A DNA stretch of 64,000 nucleotides, from the NCBI GenBank assembly GCA_002427745.1, contig DIYF01000143.1, positions 22,559 through 86,558 of the forward strand, given 5' to 3'. The notes under the pieces are model-generated. The model made no database searches. It was not told the DNA's origin and saw only the letters and a list, made by a program, of their open reading frames with translations. This document shows, piece after piece, positions 1 to 10,400 of the stretch. This stretch comes from Roseivirga sp. UBA6061. Its GTDB lineage: Bacteria; Bacteroidota; Bacteroidia; Cytophagales; Cyclobacteriaceae. The translations under genes and the position numbers were made by a program. Within the stretch, counting starts at the first letter, position 1. Each line of letters opens with the position of its first letter.

Positions 1-1031
1 ATGATAAGTAATCTGACCTGCCACCTGCCGGAAGGCCGGTAGTATCTCTTCCATTAAAGGGCTGTGAGAGGCCTGAGATATCGGTAAGATCCTGACTTTG
101 ATATCTGAATTCTTCAATTGATCAGCTATCGACTCTATCCCTGCTTCGGCTCCGCTGATCAGGGTTTGTCTGGGGCCATTCTCTCCGGCTACACTTACTG
201 AGGTCTCCTTGTCCAGGTAGGGCTGTAGTTCAGCAATGCTGGCCTCTACAGTGGCCATCTTACCGGCCTGTTTTACTGAGGCCATCAGCTTACCACGGGC
301 TGCTACCAGCCTGATGCCATCTTCCAGACTGAAGACGCCTGCTACGGTGGCTGCTACCAGCTCTCCCAGGCTATGACCCATCAGTATATCGGGTTCTATC
401 CCCCAGCTTTGCCAGAGACGAGTCAGACTGTATTCTACTGCAAATAAGGCCAACAGCATATAGTCGATCTGGTCCAGCTTAGCAGCTTCTGCTGCAGAAG
501 CAGATGCAAAGATGATCTGCTTGAAGTCTTCTCCGGTCTCCTGCTGAACCAGTGACAGACACTGATCGAAGGTGGTGGCAAAGGTCTTTTCGGTCTCATA
601 GAGTTCTTTGGCCATGCCTGTATACTGGCTGCCGCCTCCTGTATACAAAAAGGCCAGCTTACCCGGACTGGTACGTATGGGGTGAATGGGACCTGAGAGC
701 TTACTGAGCAGTGAATCCTTATCGGAAACTACCAGCCCCAGGCGGCTACGGAAGTGACTGCGCGTGGTGGACAGGCTGTAGGCCAGGGCTTCCAGAGATT
801 GTCCAGAATGGCTCTCGATATGGGTCTTCAGTTTGGCCAGCTGACCTTGCAGAGCTTCTTCTCCTTCTCCTGATACCGTCAATAACTGATAGGGTCTGGC
901 GGGTATTTTTGTTTCTTCTGCCTCTTCAGGTGCCTCTGCCGGAGCTTCTTCTAAAATGATATGGGCATTGGTACCACTGATACCAAAACTGCTCACTCCC
1001 GCTCTGCGAGGGCTTCCGTTCTTCTCCCAGG
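1..1031 (-). repeat. Direct repeat copy B: KS-AT linker and AT of second module
   Basis: Nearly identical, in frame, to 5179-6209 at a constant offset of 5178 bases. Only scattered substitutions are seen in the lines compared (one difference in the first 60 bases, about four in the next 60). Similarity weakens near 1010-1031 at the end of the KS. The left end is cut by the window edge. Confidence 0.9.
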
Positions 1032-4000
1032 GAATAGCATCCTGGGCTACTTTTACCGGGTAGGCTTCCCAGTCGATCTTTTCATTTAACTCCTCGCTAT
1101 GCAGACTCTTCGGGATCATACCGTGCTGCATGCTCAGCACAGTTTTGATCACTCCGGCAATACCTGCTGCGGCCTCAGTATGCCCGATATTACTCTTGAT
1201 ACTACCCAGCACCACAGGTCGGGTATTCTGCTTGTACACCTCTCCTATGGATTGTACTTCGATGGGGTCACCCAGGTCAGTACCCGTACCGTGACATTCG
1301 AGGTAATCTATATCTTCTGGCTTTAAGTCTGCCTGTTGAAGGGCTTTTCTGATCACCTCTTGCTGTGAAGGACCATTGGGTGCTGTAAAGCCCTGGCTTT
1401 TGCCGTCCTGGTTAATGGCACTTCCTCTGATCAGTGCCAACACATTATCCCCATCAGCTTTTGCTTTGCTCAGTGGTTTCAGCAATACAATGCCGGCACC
1501 TTCACTACGGATGAAACCATCTGCCCCATTGGAAAATGTATGACAACGCCCTCCCGGAGAGAGAGATTTTATCTGACTAAAGTATACCGTAGATACCGGG
1601 TTGAGCAAGAGGTTGACCCCTCCGGCCAAAGCCTGATCGCATTCTCCATTTCGGATGGCCTGCACCGCCAGATGCAAAGAGACCAGTGAAGAAGAACAAG
1701 CTGTATCGATAGCCAGATTGGGACCGACCAATCCGAGCCAATAGGACACTCTTCCCACAATGGTGCTCAGGGCGGTTCCCAGTAAGCTGTAAGCGTCCAG
1801 TTGATCGGCTTTCAACGAGGTACGGTGGGAATAGTCATTACTGGAAATACCGACATATACTCCTGTATTGGTATTGCTCAATTCTGACTGTAACAGGTTG
1901 GCTCGTTCTAAAGCTTCCCAACAACACTCAAGTAATAACCTTTGCTGCGGATCTATGCTTTTCGCCTCCTCCGGGCTGATTTTGAAGAAAGAGGGGTCAA
2001 AAGACTCTATTCCTTCCAGGAACCCTCCTTCCCGAACATACATTTTACCGGGAGCTTCAGGATCGGCATCGTACCATTCGTCAATATCCCAGCGTGATTC
2101 AGGAATAGTTTGAATCCCGTCACCACCATTAGCCAATAGCTCCCATAAGTCTTCCGGGCTATTGGAAGTGCCCGGAAAACGACAGCCCATACTGATGATT
2201 GCAATGGGTTCTTCTTCGGAATGACTGGTCTTTTCCACTGATGCCTCTCCTCTTTGAGCAGATGAATGACTCCCTGTCAATTCTCTGAGCAAATATCCCG
2301 ACAGGTCATCTACTGTAGGATAATCGAAGATGAGTGTGGCCGGCAACTTCAGAGCGAGTTCTCTGCCCAGGCCATTTCTTAACTCGACCGCCATAAGAGA
2401 ATTGACTCCCAGGTTCTTCAGGGGTTCGTTAACCGGTACATTGCGAACCTCAGTACCCAATACGGATGCGATATGCTCTCTTAAATATTTGCCAAGACGG
2501 GCTTCTCGTTTTTCTGCCACAAGCGACATGAGCTGAACAGCCAGACTCTGGTCTCCTCTTTGGCGGCCAGCGGATATAACTTCCCGATAAAAAGCAGGTA
2601 CCTCACCATGACTTTTTATCAATGACCGGCCCATCTGATGCTTTCTTATGGGTATGATCCCGGTCTGTGATTCTTTCATCATCAGGATTGCATCCAATAA
2701 GCGGATTCCTTCAGATGACGGAAAGTATCCGATCCCTTTCTGTTCAATTCTTTGCTTATCTGCTTCACTCAATTCAGCGGCCAGCCCCACATCAGAGACA
2801 GGCCCCCAATTGATTGTATGGCTTGCCAAACCAAGTGCATTGCGGTAATTACTCAGCTGATCTAAAAACAGGTTGGCGGCTACATAATTGCCCTGACCTG
2901 TCGAGCCCAGCCAGCTGGCTGCAGATGAAAAGAGGACGAACAGCTCCAGATCGAGATGTTGTGTGAGTTCATGCAGATTCCAGGCTCCATGAACCTTGGG
3001 TAACATACTCGTATGCAGCCTGTCTTTATTTTGTTCTGATAAAATACCATCATCCAACACCACGGCAGCATGTATGACCGCCTTGAGTGGAAAAGCTGCC
3101 GGTATATCTTCAATCACACTTTTCAGGGCATCCCTATCTGCCACATTGCAGGAGGCCACCGTAACTTTTAAACCGGCTGCTTCAAGTTTACTGATGACTT
3201 CAAGTGCTTCTTTGCCGGGCTTACTTCTGCCCAGTAAGAGTAGATGCCCTACCTTATACTGCCCGGAAAAGTGTTGAGCTACTTTCAGCCCCAAAGCTCC
3301 CAGGCCTCCCGTAATCAGGAGGGTGCCGTTTTTCAAATCAGGTGTTGAACCTTGTGTTGGCGACAACCCGGTCAGTCTAAGCCCCTGAGCTCCTTCATGT
3401 GTAAGTCGAATTTGATTTTCCTGATCAGTACTCTTAATGACTTCGGCAAGATCAGCTGCTGTAGCTTTCCGGTGTTCTGCTGTATCAATCAATCGAAAGC
3501 GTACATCAGGATATTCATTCATCGCAACACGCAGCAAGCCCCATAGTGGAGATTGTACCAGATTGGGTTTGCTTCCGTAAACACTTTGCGTAACCCATAC
3601 TACTTCTTCAATGCCCGCCTTGATGGCCTCCTGAAGCTGCATGAGACCCAAACAGCTCAATTCCTCTGTAGCCTGAGCCATATCCGTTGGATCTTCTTCA
3701 GCCTCCCATAAGCTGATCAATCCTTTGGTGCCTTCCGGAACAGGGACATTATGATCTGTTCTCTCAATCGTAACCGGCTGATCGGAGAGAGCTTCTGTCA
3801 ATGCAGATGACAATTGACTGTCATTACCAGTCAATAGCCAATGGCCCTCTCGCATCTGACCCGTCAAAAGCTTTACCGGCTGCCACCTGATACCGTACAG
3901 CCAATCGGCATGAGCTACCCCGGTTTTGGAGAGGGAGGAGGGGTCCAGCTTGCGAACGGACAGCTTCTTAACAATAGCGATGGGCAAGCCTGCCTCATCC

Positions 4001-7000
4001 CACAAATTCGCCCTGTAACGCTTATAGATATCCTCTCTGGATTCTAATTGAATTTCGGCCCATACCTCTCCATTGGCGGGCTTTGACAGTAAATGATACT
4101 CTGAAATCTCAAATGGCAGATAGGTAGTTTCATCTGTCCTGTCATGCATAGCCCCAGCGAGCTGAAAGACTCCGTCAAGAATGGCAGGATGGAGGTGATA
4201 ACTGTCTTGTTCAGCCTTAATAACTACCCGTCCGAAAGCGCGTTCTGCATCTGCATATACCTCTTCAATTCCCTGAAATGCTGGCCCATAGCTGAGGCCT
4301 ATTGCCTCATAATCATCGTAAAGAGAGTTGACATCTTTGGCAGAAAGACCGGCTTTCTTCTTCATAAGGTCAACAGAAGCTAACTGTGGTACTTCAGATA
4401 CTGAAACGAGACCTGTGCCATGTACCTGCCAGTCACTCCCGTCTGTTTTACTACAGAGTCTGAACTCATAGCCGCCTTCACTTTCTTCCGTGACCATTTG
4501 AACCCGGACACGACCTTCCTGCGGGATGATCAGGGGTTGTGCAATCAGGAGTTCAGTCAGTTCATAATCTGCCTCAGCTTTCAGTAAGTGTATAAAGCCC
4601 TGGACGATTTCGGCCAATCCGGCTCCGGGCAGTACCACTTCTCCAAAAACCTGATGATCCTGCAGATATGGAAAATCATGCAGACTTAGTTCTTGTTCAT
4701 AGACCTTCTGACCTACAATTTCCAGCTCGGAGCCTAACAATGGGTGGCCTGTATGTATACCGCTGTTTGACTGATTTTTAAGGTCAATCCAATATCGTTT
4801 CCTCTGGAAGGCATAGGAGGGCAGCGGTACCTTCTGCTGTTCTCTGTCCTGGTAGAAGCTGTCCCAGTTCGGAGCGTAGCCCGCCTCATAAAGAGCTGCC
4901 ACACTCTTCACTATCGTTTCTTCGTCTGAGCCTTCTGATTGTAGTGAGGCCAACCACTGATAGTCCTCTGAATTGGTCACGCAATGGCCTCCCATGCCTA
5001 CCAGACTCGGCTCGGCCCCCATCTCAAGGTAAGTCGTTACGCCCTCCTGTTCCAGGGTCTGCATACCACTGCTGAACAGTACCGTCTGACGGATATGATC
5101 CGTCCAGTAGTCAGGACTTTGGATCTCTTCTCCCGCCAGCCTACCGCTTACATTGCTGATGATAGGGTACTGAGGAGCATGATAAGTAATCTGACCTGCC
5201 ACCTGCCGGAAGGCCGGTAGTATCTCTTTCATTAAAGGGCTGTGAGAGGCCTGAGATATCGGTAAGACTTTGACTTTGATGTCTGAATTCTTCAATTGAT
5301 CGGCCATCGACTCTATCCCTGCTGCGGCTCCGCTGATCAGGGTTTGTCTGGGGCCATTCTCTCCGGCTACACTTACTGAGGGCTCCTTGTCCAGGTAGGG
5401 CTGTAATTCAGCAATGCTGGCTTCTACAGTAGCCATTTTGCCGGCCTGTTTTACTGAAGCCATCAGCTTACCACGGGCTGCTACCAGCCTGATACCATCT
5501 TCCAGACTGAAGACGCCTGCTACGGTGGCTGCTACCAGCTCTCCCAGGCTATGGCCCATTAGTATATCCGGTTCTATACCCCAACTTTGCCAGAGGCGGG
5601 TCAGACTGTATTCTACTGTAAATAAAGCCAGCAGCATATAGTCGATCTGGTCCAGCTTAGCAGCTTCTGCTGTAGAAGCAGATGCAAAGATGATTTGCTT
5701 CAAGTCTTCTCCGGTTTCCTGCTCAATCAGTGACAGGCACTCATCGAAGGTGGTGGCAAAGGTCTTTTCGGTCTCATAGAGTTCTTTGGCCATGCCTGTA
5801 TACTGGCTCCCGCCTCCTGTATACAAAAAGGCCAGCTTACCCGGACTGGTACGTATCGGGTGAATGGGACCTGAGAGCTTACTGAGAAGTGATTCCTTGT
5901 CGGAAGCTACCAGACCCAGGCGGCTACGGAAGTGACTGCGTGTGGTAGACAGGCTATAGGCCAGGGCTTCCAGAGATTGTTCAGGATGGCTCTTGATATG
6001 CGTCTTCAGTTTGGCCAGCTGACCTTGCAGGGCTTCTTCTCCCTCTCCTGATACCGTCAATAACTGATAGGGTCTGGCGGGTAGTTTTGTTTCTTCTACC
6101 TCTTCATTGGCCTCTTTCGGAGCTTCTTCTAAAATGATATGAGCATTGGTACCGCTGATACCGAAACTGCTCACTCCCGCTCTGCGAGGATTTTCATCCT
6201 TCTCCCAGGCTTGTCCGTGTTGAAGCACAGCAACGCCATTTCCCTTCCAGTCAATCTTTGGATTCAGTTTTTCGGCATGAAGGGTTTTGGGGAGATAGTT
6301 ATTTTGAAGGCAAGCCAATACCTTGATAATGCCGGCCATGCCTGCAGCTGGCTCCAGGTGTCCAACATTACTCTTCACAGAGCCGATGAGCAGGTCCTTG
6401 TTCCTGCCTTTACCATACACTCTCTGAAGGCTTTCCACCTCAATAGGGTCTCCCAGATCTGTACCGGTTCCGTGACACTCCACATAGTCAATTTGCTCCG
6501 GATTCAGACGTGCGTTGAGCAGGGCATCTTTTAGTACTCTTTCCTGTGCCTTTCCGCTGGGCACGGTAATTCCACTGCTAGCACCATCGTGGTTGACTGC
6601 TGTTCCTTTGATTACTCCCAGAATCGGGTCTTTTCTTTCCAGAGCATCTGCAAGCGGCCGAAGGACCAGCATACCACAACCTTCTCCTCTTCCGAAGCCA
6701 TCAGCATTAGCAGAAAAGGCTTTGCAGATACCATCTGGCGACAGAGACCGGGTTTCGGCCAGCATTAAGTAGATATCAGGATCTAACAACAGGTTTACTC
6801 CTCCGGCCAAAGCCATTTTACATTCACCGTTTCTCAGGCTCTGTACTGCCGAGTGTATGGCCGTCAGTGATGATGAACATGCGGTGTCAATGGCCATGCT
6901 GGGTCCGTTCAAACCCAGGAAATAAGATATACGCCCAGCAGAAAAACTGGTAGGAATACCTACTGCGTCAAAATTGGTTAACTGCTCCTTTTGCTGGAAA

Positions 7001-7461
7001 TGAGAAGGATATTGTGTAGGGCCTATTCCTACAAAAACTCCCGTTTTGCTTTCAAGAAGTTCGGACTTCAATACCCCTGCATTCTCAAGAGCCACCCAAC
7101 TTGTTTCCAATAAAAGCCTGTGTTGGGGATCCATTTTGGCTGCCTCTTCCGGGCTGGCCCTGAAGAAAGCCCGGTCGAACAAATCAGGTGAATCTATAAA
7201 TGACCCTTTGTTCGTATAAGATTTACCCGGTACCTCCGGATCGGCATCAAAGTACTTTTCAACATCCCATCGGGTTTTGGGAATATCCGTCACGGTATTT
7301 CTGCCCTCAGCCAGCAGTTGCCACATAGCCTGCAGGTCCTGCACACCACCAGGCATCTGCATTCCCACGCCAACAATCGCCACAGGAGCCTTGTACTTCT
7401 GGTTTTCCCTGGTTAACAGGTTGATCGCTTTTATCGATTTTTTAAGTCTGCTTTCATCCAT
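1..7461 (-). CDS. Type I modular PKS, KS-AT-DH-KR-ACP / KS-AT..., C-terminus outside window
   Basis: Extends a polyketide by one module with ketoreduction and dehydration, then begins a second module. Open over 2487 codons with no stop before the left edge. Residues 1-26 are a basic N-terminal docking helix. KS1 runs from about 27 (active Cys195 in TACSSS), AT1 has Ser638 (GHSLGE), DH has His936 (HxxxGxxxxP) and Asp1096, KR has a GGLGALG loop at 1385, an LDD motif (B-type) and Tyr1526, and ACP has Ser1688 in an unusual GVNSL. KS2 starts near 1749 (Cys1922), followed by AT2 (Ser2364) to the edge. Both ATs read QASH at the specificity site, closer to the YASH of methylmalonyl than the HAFH of malonyl enzymes, but keep the malonyl-like GHSLGE, so the extender is unresolved. 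No ER, so module 1 should leave an alkene. Lies 12 bases after the 4178-residue PKS gene, surely co-transcribed. The two AT regions are almost identical in DNA. Confidence 0.95.
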   Translation of the reverse strand, partial: MDESRLKKSIKAINLLTRENQKYKAPVAIVGVGMQMPGGVQDLQAMWQLLAEGRNTVTDIPKTRWDVEKYFDADPEVPGKSYTNKGSFIDSPDLFDRAFFRASPEEAAKMDPQHRLLLETSWVALENAGVLKSELLESKTGVFVGIGPTQYPSHFQQKEQLTNFDAVGIPTSFSAGRISYFLGLNGPSMAIDTACSSSLTAIHSAVQSLRNGECKMALAGGVNLLLDPDIYLMLAETRSLSPDGICKAFSANADGFGRGEGCGMLVLRPLADALERKDPILGVIKGTAVNHDGASSGITVPSGKAQERVLKDALLNARLNPEQIDYVECHGTGTDLGDPIEVESLQRVYGKGRNKDLLIGSVKSNVGHLEPAAGMAGIIKVLACLQNNYLPKTLHAEKLNPKIDWKGNGVAVLQHGQAWEKDENPRRAGVSSFGISGTNAHIILEEAPKEANEEVEETKLPARPYQLLTVSGEGEEALQGQLAKLKTHIKSHPEQSLEALAYSLSTTRSHFRSRLGLVASDKESLLSKLSGPIHPIRTSPGKLAFLYTGGGSQYTGMAKELYETEKTFATTFDECLSLIEQETGEDLKQIIFASASTAEAAKLDQIDYMLLALFTVEYSLTRLWQSWGIEPDILMGHSLGELVAATVAGVFSLEDGIRLVAARGKLMASVKQAGKMATVEASIAELQPYLDKEPSVSVAGENGPRQTLISGAAAGIESMADQLKNSDIKVKVLPISQASHSPLMKEILPAFRQVAGQITYHAPQYPIISNVSGRLAGEEIQSPDYWTDHIRQTVLFSSGMQTLEQEGVTTYLEMGAEPSLVGMGGHCVTNSEDYQWLASLQSEGSDEETIVKSVAALYEAGYAPNWDSFYQDREQQKVPLPSYAFQRKRYWIDLKNQSNSGIHTGHPLLGSELEIVGQKVYEQELSLHDFPYLQDHQVFGEVVLPGAGLAEIVQGFIHLLKAEADYELTELLIAQPLIIPQEGRVRVQMVTEESEGGYEFRLCSKTDGSDWQVHGTGLVSVSEVPQLASVDLMKKKAGLSAKDVNSLYDDYEAIGLSYGPAFQGIEEVYADAERAFGRVVIKAEQDSYHLHPAILDGVFQLAGAMHDRTDETTYLPFEISEYHLLSKPANGEVWAEIQLESREDIYKRYRANLWDEAGLPIAIVKKLSVRKLDPSSLSKTGVAHADWLYGIRWQPVKLLTGQMREGHWLLTGNDSQLSSALTEALSDQPVTIERTDHNVPVPEGTKGLISLWEAEEDPTDMAQATEELSCLGLMQLQEAIKAGIEEVVWVTQSVYGSKPNLVQSPLWGLLRVAMNEYPDVRFRLIDTAEHRKATAADLAEVIKSTDQENQIRLTHEGAQGLRLTGLSPTQGSTPDLKNGTLLITGGLGALGLKVAQHFSGQYKVGHLLLLGRSKPGKEALEVISKLEAAGLKVTVASCNVADRDALKSVIEDIPAAFPLKAVIHAAVVLDDGILSEQNKDRLHTSMLPKVHGAWNLHELTQHLDLELFVLFSSAASWLGSTGQGNYVAANLFLDQLSNYRNALGLASHTINWGPVSDVGLAAELSEADKQRIEQKGIGYFPSSEGIRLLDAILMMKESQTGIIPIRKHQMGRSLIKSHGEVPAFYREVISAGRQRGDQSLAVQLMSLVAEKREARLGKYLREHIASVLGTEVRNVPVNEPLKNLGVNSLMAVELRNGLGRELALKLPATLIFDYPTVDDLSGYLLRELTGSHSSAQRGEASVEKTSHSEEEPIAIISMGCRFPGTSNSPEDLWELLANGGDGIQTIPESRWDIDEWYDADPEAPGKMYVREGGFLEGIESFDPSFFKISPEEAKSIDPQQRLLLECCWEALERANLLQSELSNTNTGVYVGISSNDYSHRTSLKADQLDAYSLLGTALSTIVGRVSYWLGLVGPNLAIDTACSSSLVSLHLAVQAIRNGECDQALAGGVNLLLNPVSTVYFSQIKSLSPGGRCHTFSNGADGFIRSEGAGIVLLKPLSKAKADGDNVLALIRGSAINQDGKSQGFTAPNGPSQQEVIRKALQQADLKPEDIDYLECHGTGTDLGDPIEVQSIGEVYKQNTRPVVLGSIKSNIGHTEAAAGIAGVIKTVLSMQHGMIPKSLHSEELNEKIDWEAYPVKVAQDAIPWEKNGSPRRAGVSSFGISGTNAHIILEEAPAEAPEEAEETKIPARPYQLLTVSGEGEEALQGQLAKLKTHIESHSGQSLEALAYSLSTTRSHFRSRLGLVVSDKDSLLSKLSGPIHPIRTSPGKLAFLYTGGGSQYTGMAKELYETEKTFATTFDQCLSLVQQETGEDFKQIIFASASAAEAAKLDQIDYMLLALFAVEYSLTRLWQSWGIEPDILMGHSLGELVAATVAGVFSLEDGIRLVAARGKLMASVKQAGKMATVEASIAELQPYLDKETSVSVAGENGPRQTLISGAEAGIESIADQLKNSDIKVRILPISQASHSPLMEEILPAFRQVAGQITYH
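5179..6209 (-). repeat. Direct repeat copy A: KS-AT linker and AT of first module
   Basis: Partner of 1-1031 within the same PKS gene. It encodes the linker after KS1 and most of AT1 (active Ser638), including the QASH specificity site. The flanking KS domains differ much more, so the identity is local to the AT segment. Confidence 0.9.
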
Positions 7462-7473
7462 TTTAAAACCCGG

Positions 7474-10400
7474 TTAGAGTATTTGATCCAGTTTGTCGTC
7501 CAGTTCGTCCAGCAATTCATCCATGTCCAGCATATCAATCTCATCATTGTCTTCCTCCTCAACAGGTTCAGAAGTCAGATTTAGCATGGGAGTGATAAGC
7601 TCCAGAAGCTTATTGTTGAGCTTATTCTGAAACTCATGAGAGGTGGTTTTTTGGGCATTGGCACTGAGGTCCTGAACAAAATCAGAGATCTTTGATTTCA
7701 GTAGTTTTTGCAATGATTCCTTGGGCCTGATCTCTTCCAGAATAAAGTCTGTTATTTCATCAACTGTAGCCAAAGACACCACCCTGGCGGGAGATACAGG
7801 CATACCCAGTTTTCTTAACACGTTTGACAATTCTATGGCCTGTAGCGAGGTCATGCCCATTTCAAATAAGCCTCCCACTCTGTTAACCTCATTTCTCTCC
7901 TTTCCAAGAATGGGGACAATGATATCCCAGAGCTTATTGCTGAGTTTTTCTCTTTGTTCTTTGGGATTGAGGACAGAGAGCTCCTTGATAAAATCCTGGC
8001 TGTCCTGCACCTTGTGCTGTGGCTCCTCAATAGCCAGGGATTGAATCAGCAAACCCAATGGACTATTCTCATAGATACCGGCCACCACATTCCAGTCGGC
8101 CTGCGTGACAGCACTATTGGCCTCTCCACGAACGATTTGCTGCTCAAGCGCACGGAAGGCGAGATCGGTATCCAAAACATCAAAACCGTGGTCCTTGGCT
8201 CTTTCGCTCACCTCTTCATTAGCGAAACCACCCTTATCCCAAAGGCCCCACTGAATCGTGGTAGCTGTAAGCCCCATGCTCTTCCTGTGCACCGATAAAT
8301 GATTGAGCAAGGCGTTGGCAGCGGCATAACTGCCCAAACCCGGAGTAGTCATTACAGAAAGCATGGAAGAATAAAGCACGAAAATGTCAAGGTCCATTCC
8401 CATAGTCAGGTGATGCAGGTTGAGCGCACCAACTGCTTTGGCTCCATAGGCCTCTTTTAGGTGATCGGCACTTTGATTCATGATGAGTCCATCGGCCAGT
8501 ACGGCAGCGGCATGAACTACTCCTTTGAGCGGATAGGCCTGACCGATATCAGCCAGGACCGCCTCCAGCGATACACGATCGCTGACATCACATTGAGCGG
8601 TTTTTACCATGATACCACGTTCGCGAATCGCAGTGATTTCTACTTGGGCGGCCGGGTTCGGCTCACTTCTGCCCAAAAGCAATATTTGTCCAACTCTTTT
8701 GTCTGCCAGCCAGTGAGCAGTTTTGATACCGATATGGCCCAAACCACCCGTGACCAAGACTGTGCCTTTAGACAGGTCAGGAAAGTTTCCGGCCCCTGAT
8801 TTTTCAGCTACCTGCCGTATCAACCTTTGTGACAGCAGGCTGTTTTCCTCTATTCTGAGTAAGCGCTCTGAGGATTGAGTCGATACAGCTTTTACCAATG
8901 AAGCTTCCCACTGATCAGAGTCAAAACCCTCTGTATCGATCATTTTGAAGTCGAAGCCATCATCTTCTACGATGGCCGCTCTCCCCAGTCCCCAAAGGGG
9001 AGCAAGCGCCAAAGATTCCTGCTGTTGATTATTACTGAATGCCTCATCTGTAACCCAGACCAGTTGCTTCTTACTCTCATATGGGAATTGCTGGAGCTGT
9101 TCCAGTGCTTTAGCAGATACAGCTTCTATTTGACCCGCAAGGTCTTCTGTCGGAGGCTGTGCCCATAAACTGATAATACCAGAACAGTTTTCGAGACGCT
9201 GCATCAACTCAAAGGCTGAATCACAATCGCTGGTGTGTGTGAGTGCGCCACCAAAAGCCTGAGACAACCGATTTAATACCTCTTCTGATATTTCACCGGT
9301 CTGATTATCTAAGGCTATCCAGTGTTCCAGGGCTTGTTCCACAGGCACATCAGATATCTCCAATTCATGCCAGGTAGTTTGATAAATGAGTTCTGAGGCG
9401 GCCCTTTCCAGGTCGTGTCGATTCAGGTAACCCGACAGATTCCGCTTGTTTAGCTCGCCTCCGAGAATGGATTCGATTTCTGTATCATCCGCACTATTCA
9501 ATGCATTTAAAAGCGGATCATCCTTCTTCAATAAGGTGTTTTCGAAGACATCGATCCAATAGCGTTTCCGCTGAAAGCTGTAGGTCGGCAAATCCATGCG
9601 TAGCTGCTCTCTGCCTTGATAGAAAGCGGTCCAGTCGGGATCAACTCCTGATTCGTAAAGAGCACCCAGGCTTTGTATCAGGGTCTTGCTTGCCTCTGTG
9701 TCGGACTGCACAGAAGTCAGCCACTGGCAGTCTAATGCATTCTCTACACAAACCGACCCCATATTGATCAGGGCTGGTTCCGGACCAATTTCCAGATAGG
9801 ATGTTACTCCTTGCTCTTCGAGCAATTGCATGCCCTTGTTGAAAAGGACGGCTTCCCGAATATGGCTTACCCAATACTCTGCTGAAAGAATTTCTTCCCC
9901 GGCAATTTTTCCACTTACATTACTAACAAGGGCATATTTGGGAGGCTGGTAGCTAATCTGCTCTGCAACCTTCCTGAAAGCTGGTAGAATCTGCTCCATC
10001 AGTGGGCTATGGAAGGCATGCGAGGTAACCAATTCTTTATATTTCGTCTGCTTGGGTAGTTGTGACAGTACCTGTTCCAAAGCCCCGGAGCTTCCTGAGA
10101 TGACATTTTGCAGAGGTCCATTCTCTGCGGCCAGACTCACTTGTGACACCCCTTCAAGACAGTTTTCGATGGTCGCTTTATCTGCCTTCACTGCATACAT
10201 CCTGCCTCCTTCAGGCAAGGAACCCATCAGTTGACCTCTGGCAGCCACCAGCCTGATCCCGTCTTCCAGGCTAAATACTTCCGCTATAACAGCCGCTACG
10301 ATTTCGCCAAGGCTGTGCCCCATGAGTACATCTGGCTTGATGCCCCAATGTTGCCAGAGTTTCGCGAGGCTATACTCAAAGGCCAGCAGGCTCAATTGCG

